Source of the DNA: Candidatus Methanomassiliicoccus intestinalis Issoire-Mx1
GTDB taxonomy: Archaea; Thermoplasmatota; Thermoplasmata; Methanomassiliicoccales; Methanomassiliicoccaceae
Direction of reading: 5' to 3'
DNA: 64,000 bases
NCBI RefSeq assembly: GCF_000404225.1
Contig: NC_021353.1
Span: forward strand, 1,054,001-1,118,000
Position numbers and translations under genes: made by a program. Below, one piece after another: positions 35,145 to 43,799 of this stretch. A model generated the notes under the pieces. It was not told the origin of the DNA, did not search any database, and saw only the letters and a list, made by a program, of their open reading frames with translations. Positions within the stretch are counted from its first letter, which is position 1. Every line of letters starts with the position of its first letter.

Positions 35145-35232
35145 TGGCGCCGAGGGGGAGATTTGAACTCCCGTGGTGAGACACCACCAGTTTTCAAGAC
35201 TGGCGCCGTAGGCCGGACTTAGCTACCTCGGC
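35145..35232 (-). tRNA. tRNA-Ser (TGA anticodon), CCA encoded
   Basis: A type II tRNA with a long variable arm. Acceptor GCCGAGG pairs with CCTCGGC. The anticodon stem CCAGT/ACTGG holds loop CTTGAAA (anticodon TGA). The T stem is GGGAG/CTCCC with loop TTCAAAT. The discriminator is G, and a genomic CCA follows (35145-35147), unlike the alanine tRNA here. A T-run lies directly after it. No intron. Confidence 0.96.
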
Positions 35233-35275
35233 TTGATAAGGGTCTGAATATCTTACTTAATATAAACCTTTGGCT

Positions 35276-36931
35276 TTAAGCAACCCTGTCGAGCTTTCCC
35301 TCAGTAACTGCTTCGACATCTAGTTCCAGAGCGATTACCGGATACCGGAGTTCAAAGTTTGTTATTACTTCAGGATGAATCTCTCCGAATACACCTATTA
35401 TTTTTCCGTCTGAAACTATTTCAGCACCTCTGCCGGGAATGAACATTTCCGAAGATGATGATTGAATTTCATATTTTACTGAAAGATCCCGCAGAATGCT
35501 TTCAACCAGTGATTTGATTTCTGTGAAAGAGGATTTTACAGAGATGTTGACTGCAGCGAGACGTTTGTGTCTTACAGCATCAATGACCACATCACCGACT
35601 TCAAACAGCTTTTGAGGCAGATCTCTGTGCTTATTCTTGCGGAGAAGCGCCATCTGGCTGGGAATCAGTGAAACTCTGAGGCATGTGTGGTCCTCGCTTA
35701 TTGGATTTAAAACAGATACCACTTCAGTTTCAGGGAGCCTCATCATTTTAAACTGCGTCTCTTCAGATGTCAAGGTCAGAGTTGTTGTCTCCAGATATCC
35801 GTAGCCTATCAGCAGCTGGCGGATTACATTAGAAGCTTTGGTTTCGCTGAGCTCTGATCCAAACGTTTGAGACGCCGGCAGCCTGTTTCCAAAGTTTTCA
35901 TATCCATAACCTTTGGCAACATCCTCAATCACGTCGACTTCATGCAGAATATCCATCCTTGTGGCAGAGATGTTTACTCGTATGATGTCACCGATAATCT
36001 GAGAATCGCAGCCCATTTTACTCAAGGCCTCGCAGATCTGATTGGCATTCAGATTGCATCCCAGAAGTGAATTTACATCCCCGACTGTTATGTCTTTTGT
36101 TTTTGGATTTAAGTCTGGAGTTTTGAATTTTGAAGAAGATTCGATAGAAACGAGCTGTATGCTGCCTCCGCGTTCTGCAAGTGCACATGCAACAATGTTT
36201 AAAGCTCCGTTTATAGCATTTAAATCTGTTCCAGTTACATCAATGAATATGTTTTTTGTATTCTCAGTAACAGTTGTAAGGGCTCCGTTTATTATCGGCG
36301 GAAATGAGATTACATTATCATTGGAATCAAGGATTACTGGAAATAATTCCTTGCCGTCCAGCAGCTGTGCATATGCTTTTCCTTTTTCATGCTTAGTCAG
36401 AATCTCCCTCATACTCATACATTCAGTTTTTGCCAGTGGTACGAATGATAATGAGTCTGGATTTACAGCCTTATATGTAAACGGTGCAGTGATTTTATCT
36501 AAGTCGTGAATGCCGATAGCGACCTTGGCTCTTTTCCTTCCCATGGTGATGTGAAGTTTCTCCTGCAGCTCCATAAGTGATTTTATTGCAGCATTGTTGA
36601 GAGAAACACCGCGCACCACTCCTGCCACTATGTAGGGCCTAACATTCTTTACACTTTCTTCCGCCTTCAGAATGATGCCTGAGTCGGTTACAGGATATCT
36701 CTTTAAACCCTCTTCAAAGCCTAAGAATGCCCTTAAGGCTGTGGCAGCACCTTCGACACAATAAAGATCAGGGCGGTCCGGGAAAAACTCAATAGACAGC
36801 GAGTTTGTAGCTTCATCATATGAATGAACGTCCGCACCCAACTGCGGAACCCGTTCCAATAACGTCTCTAGATCCACTTTCTGCCCAAGCAAGGCATCGA
36901 GATCATTGCGGTCAAAAGTAACTACTGGCAT
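35276..36931 (-). CDS. pheT: Phenylalanyl-tRNA synthetase beta subunit
   Basis: A 551-residue archaeal/eukaryal-type PheT. It starts MPVVTFDRNDLDALLG, with FFPDRPDLYCVEGAATALRAFLG, the B3/B4 editing domain (about 90-260), the B5 domain (PKTKDITVGDVNSLLG) and the catalytic-like domain with ISEDHTCLRVSLIPS. The shorter length relative to bacterial PheT (about 800) is normal for archaea. It pairs with PheS, which is not in this window, to charge tRNA-Phe. No promoter was clearly identified in the gap upstream. Confidence 0.96.
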   Translation of the reverse strand: MPVVTFDRNDLDALLGQKVDLETLLERVPQLGADVHSYDEATNSLSIEFFPDRPDLYCVEGAATALRAFLGFEEGLKRYPVTDSGIILKAEESVKNVRPYIVAGVVRGVSLNNAAIKSLMELQEKLHITMGRKRAKVAIGIHDLDKITAPFTYKAVNPDSLSFVPLAKTECMSMREILTKHEKGKAYAQLLDGKELFPVILDSNDNVISFPPIINGALTTVTENTKNIFIDVTGTDLNAINGALNIVACALAERGGSIQLVSIESSSKFKTPDLNPKTKDITVGDVNSLLGCNLNANQICEALSKMGCDSQIIGDIIRVNISATRMDILHEVDVIEDVAKGYGYENFGNRLPASQTFGSELSETKASNVIRQLLIGYGYLETTTLTLTSEETQFKMMRLPETEVVSVLNPISEDHTCLRVSLIPSQMALLRKNKHRDLPQKLFEVGDVVIDAVRHKRLAAVNISVKSSFTEIKSLVESILRDLSVKYEIQSSSSEMFIPGRGAEIVSDGKIIGVFGEIHPEVITNFELRYPVIALELDVEAVTEGKLDRVA

Positions 36932-37139
36932 TGATGTGCAATATAAGAGTTGATATTTTAAACTTTCAGCAAGGATCTGTTGAGATCATAGACGCTCAGT
37001 GAAATGCAAAAAAGATACAAGAGGGCACGGCAGAGTGCATATTAATCCAGCACAGTGATGATAACCACAGTGTACAAGACAGGATTTGATTTCCCCCGCA
37101 GAAATCACATATTCAAACTGTATTTAAGAAAATATGAAA

Positions 37140-37156
37140 GGGCAGTTTTGCTGCCC
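37140..37156 (-). terminator. Hairpin downstream of the acetate-transporter-like gene
   Basis: GGGCAG pairs with CTGCCC around a 5-nt loop, nine bases past the stop on the minus strand. T-rich sequence follows. Confidence 0.65.
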
Positions 37157-37164
37157 GTTTGAGT

Positions 37165-37721
37165 TTACTTCTTCATCAGGAGCGGAAGCACTTCTTTCCC
37201 TTCAGAAAGGAAGAGTGCCACTGCGCTTCCGAGATACATGGCGATGATTGTCACGATCAGGAATAATACACCATATGCAGTGTTTATTGCATCTGATGCA
37301 ACATCCGGCAGGAATGCAGCTCCAAGTACCCAGAATCCGAGTGCTGTGAATATCAGTAAAATCGGCAGAACACGTATCGGCTGCACTTTGTATGCAATCA
37401 AAGCTTCCAGGAAGAATAAGACTCCAGCAAATATCGTCAGATATGCGATTCCTTCATCCATTACCCCAGACATTAGTCCTAAGAAGTACACAGCCAATGT
37501 TCCGAAAACCATAGTACACACAGCAGATTGCTGTTAAGATATGATATAAAAGCACCCAGTAAGAATATTACTGCCACTGCAGTAAAAATACCCTCTCCCT
37601 GCCCCAGGGTCATCATTCCCAAACCAATCATGGCTACGAGGAATGCTACCACCGACACGGTATAGCATCCCAGCGGCTCGGCAAAAGCCAAATTAAACTT
37701 TACAGTCGTTTCGTCAGACAT
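37165..37721 (-). pseudogene. Acetate uptake transporter (GPR1/FUN34/YaaH family), frameshifted
   Basis: Two overlapping frames together make one family protein of about 184 residues with six hydrophobic helices. The first frame (from ATG 37721 after GGAGGAGA) covers EPLGCYTVSVVAFLVAMIGLG to SYLNSNLL. The second (to 37165) covers FGTLAVYFLGLMSG to the C-terminal motif AMYLGSAVALFLSEGKEVLP, typical of AceTr proteins. The break lies in a short TG run (37516-37522 on the plus strand). Removing one TG unit restores the frame and gives SNLLCTMVFGTLAVY. It could be a pseudogene, a sequencing error or a rarely-on variant. The family transports acetate or succinate. Confidence 0.75.
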
Positions 37722-38308
37722 CTATTCTCCTCCATATCTACACCAGATCTGAAGTGCAGGGGGAAGCTACAAGACGCACTTCGTATTCTGATTCAAAGAA
37801 TGCTCGTGTATGCCATGAACATTCTGTTGATTTATCTGCATCATATATTTAAATAACTACGGCTAGATGTAGTCTTATTTTACATATCGTAAAAAACAGC
37901 AATTTTAAACTATACAGTCAAAAACATCTCAAAAAAGCTTTTGAACTGACTGCTGAAGAGGAAATATTCATCTTTGTAGTTCAAAACAGACATTCTGCAT
38001 ATCATCCGTTTAAGCATACTGCCTTTCACTGCTGTAAAACAAAAAGGCATCGTTTAAGAAACTGCAGTTTTAAGCAGAGATTTTTAAACATCATCTGAGA
38101 AGGCATGAATTTCGTGGAAACTGTGGACAATAAAACTCCCGAAGACTGATCTGCCCGTTGAATATTACAGATTTTAAAAAATAATATATACAAATGCAGT
38201 GCGATAATATAGCTCAAATTTAGAATGCAGGTTTTATGCAGCTGTCCAGCAGCTTAAGAAGATGCGGCAGTGAAGTTTAAACATTTAATCAGATAAAATC
38301 TGTGATGA
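37722..38308. other. 587-bp intergenic region without visible genes
   Basis: AT-rich, with no convincing coding frame. A TATA-like TTTAAATATATG on the minus strand (about 37844-37855) may serve the transporter gene. I found no strong repeats or RNA structures here. Confidence 0.45.
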
Positions 38309-38346
38309 CTGATTATGGGCAGAGACTCGCCCAAGATTATAATCAG
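38309..38346 (-). terminator. Two-tier hairpin downstream of pepF
   Basis: CTGATTAT (38309-38316) pairs with ATAATCAG (38339-38346). Inside, GGGC (38317-38320) pairs with GCCC (38329-38332). It lies 26 bases past the pepF stop. Confidence 0.6.
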
Positions 38347-38372
38347 CCATCTCTGCATATTCTGCAGACACG

Positions 38373-40130
38373 TTACATAGTTTTTTCCAGTTCATCCAGA
38401 AAGTACTCTGCTTGTTTTATTCCCTTCTTCCAGAAATCAGCAGATCTTATATCGAATCCCAGATCTTTCGCTAGATCATACGGGGATTGTGACGATCCTG
38501 CCGACAGTAATTTTTTCAGTTTGGGAATGAAGGTCTCTCCTTCCTCCACATATAAGCGGTAAAGGGCGAAAACAAACAGCTGGGCAAACACATATGGATA
38601 ATTGTAGTAGCGGTAGTTGGGAATGTAATAATGCATCTTCATGGTCCATTCCCATTTCATTTCTGGCAGCCATTCTACGGAATCCCCGTATATGCTGTCC
38701 CTTGCATTTACCCACAGATCGGAAATAGCAGATCCGTCTAGGAATTTTCCACCATTGATTGATGCGTAAAGGCTGTTCTCAAACAGGAAACGGGCTGTTA
38801 CCTGGAAAGCAGACATTCCAAATTCATCCAGCACTACGCAGAGCACGGCACGCTTTTCTTCCGGAGATTTTGCTTTTTCCAGAAGGCTTTTTGTGAGCAG
38901 CAGCTCACCAAAGATGGATCCGCATTCCGCTATGCATGATCCGGGATTGAAGTTTAGCGGTTTTTGGGCCCTTTGTCCAAGATATGCATGGACTGCATGG
39001 CCGAGCTCATGAGCCTGTGTGTAAATATCAGAGAGCTGCCCGTTGAAGCTCTGCAGGACGTAAGCGCTCTTTCCGCCATACCAGAATGAACAGAATGCCC
39101 CGCTTGTCTTCCCCATCCTGACTTCCCCGTCGATGTGGTTGCGGCTGAACATGTCCTCAATATATTCTCCAAACTCTTTGTCGAATGAAGAATACGCTTC
39201 AAAAACCTCTCTCTTAGAGTCTTCCCAGCTGTACTTTATGTTCCCAGATCCAGGAAGCGGCGCCATGAGATCCCAGTTTCCGAGTTTGTTGAGGCCAAGG
39301 AGCTTAGCTTTTGTTTTAAGGTATCGTCTGTAGAAAGATTTTCCTTCATCAATGGCTTCCATCAGAGCATTTATTGTCTCCTTGTCGACATCATTGTCTT
39401 CAAGACTGGGCTCCATCGGATCAGAATATTTTCTCAGGCTGCACATTCTGATGTGATCATCGCAGATGGACCGGAGTGCAGAAGACCAGACGATGTCATC
39501 ATTTCCAAGTTTGGTGTAAACTACGCTGTTGGCAGATTTTCTGACATCTCTGTCCGGGTTCTGATAATAGCTGATTACTTCACCATAAGGCATAGTTTTG
39601 ACTTCATCGCCGATCGTTAGATCGAAAGTCCTTGTGGCTAGCCAATCGCTTTGAAGGCGGGACCAGGCTTCAACACCGTTGAGGTCTTTAGACATCACCA
39701 GTTTTTCTTCACTTTCTGAAAGCCTGTGGGGAGCTGACTGGAGTACCAGCTGCAGAAAGTGTTTATATTCTGACAATACGGGATCTTCTATAAGAGCAGG
39801 ATTTGATTCAAGCAGCTTCCCCAGCTCTATGGATGAGAAAGCAAGTTTTTGAGCTGCCTCTGTGCCAGCCCTGTCTGCAATGTCGCTTATACGCTGGGCT
39901 TCAGGATCCAGAGCATTGGCATAGTAAGCAAGCCTGGCATGCATAACCGGTCCTTCAAACTTTAAATAAAAAGTATCACGGTCTTCAATGAATTTCTTGA
40001 GTCCCTGTGCATCCAATGATGCTATCCTGCCTTGATACTCTTTCTGGAATTTTTCTGCCTCAGAGGGCATCTTTTTTAGATCTTCTTCAATCGTATCCTG
40101 CGGCGCTAACTGCGTAAGATCCCATTTCAT
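38373..40130 (-). CDS. pepF: M3-family oligoendopeptidase F
   Basis: A 585-residue zinc metallopeptidase of the M3B family, with the HELGHAVHAYLG zinc site (about 364-375) and the downstream glutamate in PGSCIAECGSIFGELLL. It degrades short peptides in the cytosol. There is no signal peptide. ATG 40130 follows GGTGAT, which overlaps the stop of the thioesterase gene, so the two are coupled. Archaeal M3 peptidases are not universal, and lateral acquisition from bacteria is possible, though base composition matches the neighbours. Confidence 0.93.
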   Translation of the reverse strand: MKWDLTQLAPQDTIEEDLKKMPSEAEKFQKEYQGRIASLDAQGLKKFIEDRDTFYLKFEGPVMHARLAYYANALDPEAQRISDIADRAGTEAAQKLAFSSIELGKLLESNPALIEDPVLSEYKHFLQLVLQSAPHRLSESEEKLVMSKDLNGVEAWSRLQSDWLATRTFDLTIGDEVKTMPYGEVISYYQNPDRDVRKSANSVVYTKLGNDDIVWSSALRSICDDHIRMCSLRKYSDPMEPSLEDNDVDKETINALMEAIDEGKSFYRRYLKTKAKLLGLNKLGNWDLMAPLPGSGNIKYSWEDSKREVFEAYSSFDKEFGEYIEDMFSRNHIDGEVRMGKTSGAFCSFWYGGKSAYVLQSFNGQLSDIYTQAHELGHAVHAYLGQRAQKPLNFNPGSCIAECGSIFGELLLTKSLLEKAKSPEEKRAVLCVVLDEFGMSAFQVTARFLFENSLYASINGGKFLDGSAISDLWVNARDSIYGDSVEWLPEMKWEWTMKMHYYIPNYRYYNYPYVFAQLFVFALYRLYVEEGETFIPKLKKLLSAGSSQSPYDLAKDLGFDIRSADFWKKGIKQAEYFLDELEKTM

Positions 40131-40137
40131 CAAAATA

Positions 40138-40542
40138 TCACCTTCGTAATCTGTATCCTGTCCCTGTAAATATGGCGACTAATGTCTCCCCTTCAAAAAC
40201 ACGCACTTCATATACTGAAGTATTCCTTGTTTCACTAACTATAACAGCTCTGGCTTCAAGGTCTCCTTTTGCCGCCTTGATGTAGTTTATACTGGAGCAC
40301 AATGCCACCTGAGGGTCTCCATATGAGTTTGAGGCCAGGGCAAACGCCTGGTCAGCCAGTGTGAAAATGGCACCGCCGTGAAGGTTGCCCATAGCATTTT
40401 TCTTTCCTTCGGCTGACATTCTGACGACGGCTTCGCCTTTACCCACACTAACTACCTTAAGACCGCATAATTCAGCAAACTGTGCATGATTCATTGCATC
40501 TAAACGTTCATCGATTCCGCAATTCATACTTGAACAGTCCAT
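40138..40542 (-). CDS. PaaI-type hotdog thioesterase
   Basis: A 134-residue hotdog-fold protein with the family motif GNLHGGAIFTLADQAFALASN (near residues 52-72), matching PaaI/YbgC-like acyl-CoA thioesterases. The conserved acidic residue in TLADQ is present. It hydrolyses a small aryl- or acyl-CoA, identity unknown. It lies between the 73-residue gene and pepF in an apparent three-gene operon, with GGTGAC before its ATG. Confidence 0.85.
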   Translation of the reverse strand: MDCSSMNCGIDERLDAMNHAQFAELCGLKVVSVGKGEAVVRMSAEGKKNAMGNLHGGAIFTLADQAFALASNSYGDPQVALCSSINYIKAAKGDLEARAVIVSETRNTSVYEVRVFEGETLVAIFTGTGYRLRR

Positions 40543-40556
40543 GCAGTGTCACCGGT

Positions 40557-40778
40557 TTAACAGGGAAAATCAATTTCTTCAAGTTCTCCAGGGCCGACAT
40601 CCACTCTGTGAATGTTGTTCTGGACGTCTATGTACTTTAGTCTTATCCTGCCTTTGGGCATTTTGATTATGCTTACTTCCCTGATCGGCGTGTCTATAAA
40701 ACCTAGAAATCCAGTAAAATCCGTAGCACATTCGTAAGACTTGACGTGCTCATACAGATCATGTCTTGTGATTTTCAT
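40557..40778 (-). CDS. Hypothetical small protein, first gene of the pepF operon
   Basis: A 73-residue protein starting MKITRHDLYEHVKSYE, not recognised. It is predicted to be mixed alpha/beta, with a basic middle (MPKGRIRLKYIDVQNNIHRVD) and an acidic end, and one cysteine as the last residue. It has no membrane segment. Codon use looks like the neighbours. Placed 14 bases before the thioesterase gene on the same strand, it is likely real and co-transcribed. Confidence 0.6.
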   Translation of the reverse strand: MKITRHDLYEHVKSYECATDFTGFLGFIDTPIREVSIIKMPKGRIRLKYIDVQNNIHRVDVGPGELEEIDFPC

Positions 40779-40904
40779 GCCTTCCCGTTACACGCTTAAA
40801 GGGCATTATTCTTTCGCCTTTAACTGCTTAAAAGCCCGAAAATTAATCGCAAAAAGATGATTTTGACACGCAAACCTTATGAATAAACTGGAGATGGCAG
40901 AATC

Positions 40905-42689
40905 ATGCTAGTCCGCGCAGACGGTGTCACAAAATCATTCGGTCCCAAGGAACTTTTAAAAAATATATCAATGCAGATCGATGATAATGATCGAATTGGA
41001 TTAGTAGGACCCAACGGCTGCGGCAAAACTACATTTCTGAAGATGATAACCGGGGATGATGTTCCGGACTCAGGCGAACTTGTGATTAAGACAAACAAGA
41101 TCGTGTACCTGTCACAGTTTCCATCATTTGACAACGATACCACGGTAGAAGATGCCCTCAATGTTGACTCTGACGAGGTACAGAACAAAAGAATGCTCGA
41201 ACTGGAGAATATAATGGCTTCGGGAGAACTGCCCCGCGGAGCAGACTGGAATGATATCTCCATGGAGTATGCCAGGCTGCAGGAGGAAGCCCTGAGGCAG
41301 AACAAGAGCGATGCTGAACGGGCTTTGGACCATCTTAAGACATTCGGCATCGAGGACAGGGTTTCAGGAAAGATGAACGAGCTCAGCGGAGGAGAAAGAG
41401 CTAAAGTGATGATTGCAAAGGTCCTGTCCAGAGCTGAAAAGGCCGATCTGATCATATTGGACGAACCTACAAACCATCTGGATATCGATGCCGTTGAGTG
41501 GCTGGAAGGATATATTGCAGATTTTAAAGGTGCAGTGCTGATAGTCTCCCACGACAGATACTTTTTAGACAGAACAGTGACCCAGATTCTTGAGATCGAC
41601 GGCTCTAAAATGAAACATTATCTGGGAAATTACTCTCAGTTTGTGGATAAAAAGGCTTTGGAGATCGAGCGTCAGGAAAAAGAGTTCCAGCGCAATTCCA
41701 AAGAAAGAGACAGGCAGGCAAAAATAGCTGAAGAACAGCACCGCATGCAGTGGTTCTCCTCAACTCACAAAACACGTATGAAGATGCTTGAGAGGATGGA
41801 AGTCACAGAAGCCCCGGATAAAAAGAAGGATCTTACTCTAGACATAGACTCTGCAGACAAATCTGGAAAAAATGTAGTTATGGCTAGAAAAATGAGAGTG
41901 ATGCGAGGCAAAAAGATTCTTTTCGAAGATATTGAATTTGATATTAACCGCGGGGATAAAATAGGACTTTTCGGTCCCAACGGCTCTGGAAAAAGTTCAC
42001 TTGTCAAAGCGCTGATGGGTGATATTCCATTCAGAGGCGACTTGTGGATTGCCCCCGGCGCGAAAATAGGCTATTTTGAACAGGGCCATGACCATCTTAA
42101 TCCAGAAATGACTTCCTATGAACAGATAGATGATTATCTGGAAGGGGAAGCCAGGTCAAGAGCGAGATCCTGCCTGTACCGTCTCCAGATGACGAAGAAA
42201 GATGCGGAACGTCCCATCAAAACATTATCCGGCGGAGAGAGGGCAAGGCTCAGTCTTGCAATGCTTTTATCAATGAACCTGAACTTTTTGGTGCTTGACG
42301 AACCTACAAACCACCTGGACATCATGGCAAGACACGCTGTAGAAACCGCGCTTGCAGAATACAAAGGCACATTTTTAGTTGTAAGTCATGACAGATATCT
42401 GCTGGATTCCGTATGCAGCAAAGTTGCAGAACTTAAAGACGGCACATTCACCATGTTCAACGGCAGTTACTCGCAGTTCAAAGGCGTCAGAAAGGGAAGG
42501 GATGTCGTTGAAGAAGCTGAAGTTTACAAAGTTGTGTCTTCATTTACCGAGTGGAACTCAAGGAAGAAATTTTCCAAAGGCGACAGGATAGTGGTGGCTC
42601 CCTCTGAAAAAGCCAACTATCAATGGGCAATAGACAACGGCAAACTTAAGAGGATTCCTGGAAAAGAGCGGAAGATTATTACAAAATGA
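40905..42689 (+). CDS. ABC-F family ATPase
   Basis: A 594-residue soluble protein with two ABC domains and no membrane helices. The first has Walker A GPNGCGKTT (about 36-44), LSGGERAK and LIILDEPTNHLD. A charged linker follows (about 245-310, with EIERQEKEFQRNSKERDRQ). The second has GPNGSGKSS, LSGGERAR and FLVLDEPTNHLD. This is the ABC-F layout. These proteins act on ribosomes as translation factors or antibiotic-protection proteins. A basic C-terminal extension (about 545-594) is present. An ABC-F in a methanogen suggests ancient or lateral acquisition. Its own promoter lies in the 126-bp gap upstream. Confidence 0.93.
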   Translation: MLVRADGVTKSFGPKELLKNISMQIDDNDRIGLVGPNGCGKTTFLKMITGDDVPDSGELVIKTNKIVYLSQFPSFDNDTTVEDALNVDSDEVQNKRMLELENIMASGELPRGADWNDISMEYARLQEEALRQNKSDAERALDHLKTFGIEDRVSGKMNELSGGERAKVMIAKVLSRAEKADLIILDEPTNHLDIDAVEWLEGYIADFKGAVLIVSHDRYFLDRTVTQILEIDGSKMKHYLGNYSQFVDKKALEIERQEKEFQRNSKERDRQAKIAEEQHRMQWFSSTHKTRMKMLERMEVTEAPDKKKDLTLDIDSADKSGKNVVMARKMRVMRGKKILFEDIEFDINRGDKIGLFGPNGSGKSSLVKALMGDIPFRGDLWIAPGAKIGYFEQGHDHLNPEMTSYEQIDDYLEGEARSRARSCLYRLQMTKKDAERPIKTLSGGERARLSLAMLLSMNLNFLVLDEPTNHLDIMARHAVETALAEYKGTFLVVSHDRYLLDSVCSKVAELKDGTFTMFNGSYSQFKGVRKGRDVVEEAEVYKVVSSFTEWNSRKKFSKGDRIVVAPSEKANYQWAIDNGKLKRIPGKERKIITK

Positions 42690-42693
42690 AATA

Positions 42694-43293
42694 TTATTTC
42701 TTAAAGAGTGTCGAGATTTCAGATCTCACACCATATTTCTTTTCAGATTTGATCTCAGTGACATTTACAAGTTTAAATCCGCTGAAGAGCATTTCCAGTT
42801 CTGTATTAGTAAAATAATGGTAATAAATTCCATTCCCTCTTGCGAATGTATTTTTTTCAATTTCAGTGCCTTTGCCGAATCTCATATCATCAATGGAGAA
42901 AACACGCACCGCAAGAAGTCCTTCAGACTTTAATACCCGGTAAATTTCATTCTGCGCCTGAATTCTGTTTTTCTCTGAAAGATGCTCCAGAATATGAATG
43001 GCACAGACTGCATCGAAGCTTTCATCTTCAAAAGGCAGATCGCATACGTCTGCCTCAATAAATGAAATATTATCACCTGTAAACTGCTCCCTGCACAGCT
43101 GAAGAGCGTTATGAGAGAAGTCTACTGCAGTTACTGATGAGGCATCCTTTAACAAAACCGGAAGATTTTTTCCATTTCCGCATCCAAGCTCCAGAATATT
43201 AAGTCTGGGAGGAAAGGGATTTTCATACAGTGGAGGACCTTTCCAGACTGGATCAGATTTGGCATATTCTGCCTCCCAGGCATCTAATGTCAC
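42694..43293 (-). CDS. Class I SAM-dependent methyltransferase
   Basis: A 199-residue Rossmann methyltransferase with SAM motif ILELGCGNGKNLPVL (about 32-46), the acidic end of strand 2 in AVDFSHNA, and motif VCAIHILEHL. Substrate unknown. Start is GTG 43293, overlapping the stop of the upstream gene (GTGA). It converges tail to tail with the ABC-F gene, four bases apart. Confidence 0.83.
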   Translation of the reverse strand: MTLDAWEAEYAKSDPVWKGPPLYENPFPPRLNILELGCGNGKNLPVLLKDASSVTAVDFSHNALQLCREQFTGDNISFIEADVCDLPFEDESFDAVCAIHILEHLSEKNRIQAQNEIYRVLKSEGLLAVRVFSIDDMRFGKGTEIEKNTFARGNGIYYHYFTNTELEMLFSGFKLVNVTEIKSEKKYGVRSEISTLFKK

Positions 43294-43799
43294 TGGATCT
43301 CATCCGAGAATATCATGAACCATGCAAAAGCCATGACCGTTATTGATACAGGCTTGGCAACCATTACAGTTCCCTGAGGCAAACGCCCGGATGTATCCCT
43401 GACTGCATTGAAAACCACATCGTTTGACTCCATGAGAGTCCATTCTTCAGTTTTTTCTTTTCTTTTTAATGTGTAGTTTTTTCCATTTTCAGAGATGGCA
43501 GAGGTAGTCACGTTTTGAATGGAAAGGAGTGTAACTGGTTCGGCGGATGACATTGAACGGAGGTCTCCCCCTGGATTTCTAACTCCGCCTTTTTTAATTG
43601 TGTAGTTCTCCCCGGCAGACTCGAACGTCACCATTCTGCCAAATGATTTTGGAGATGAAAGTGTTGTTAACTTTTCATCACCGTACATCAGGTTCCATGC
43701 GGCGCTTAACCTGTTAGGGCGCAGCCATTTGTATTCGCCCGGTTCAAGGCATAAGGGTTCAGTTTTGCCTTCTGATTTTGACTGAGTTGCAGTGTGCAA
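43290..43799 (-). CDS. Hypothetical protein between hisD and a methyltransferase
   Basis: About 169 residues if it starts at TTG 43799, overlapping the 3' end of hisD by 41 bases. The frame is open further upstream to 43865, but that would lie deep in hisD. It is beta-rich with repeated short strands (SFGRMVTFESAGENYTIKK, SISxNGKNYTLKRKEK-like) and a hydrophobic C-terminal segment (VSITVMAFAWFMIF). The pattern loosely recalls LURP/scramblase-like folds, but this is weak. No catalytic motif is visible. The start is uncertain. Confidence 0.55.
   Translation of the reverse strand: MHTATQSKSEGKTEPLCLEPGEYKWLRPNRLSAAWNLMYGDEKLTTLSSPKSFGRMVTFESAGENYTIKKGGVRNPGGDLRSMSSAEPVTLLSIQNVTTSAISENGKNYTLKRKEKTEEWTLMESNDVVFNAVRDTSGRLPQGTVMVAKPVSITVMAFAWFMIFSDEIQ

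Noticed and set aside
37479..37721. Treating the two transporter fragments as separate small genes
   Set aside because: Each has only half of the family fold and they join after a two-base correction.
38026..38217. A 63-codon minus-strand frame in the large intergenic region
   Set aside because: No ribosome site, no recognised motif and AT-driven composition.
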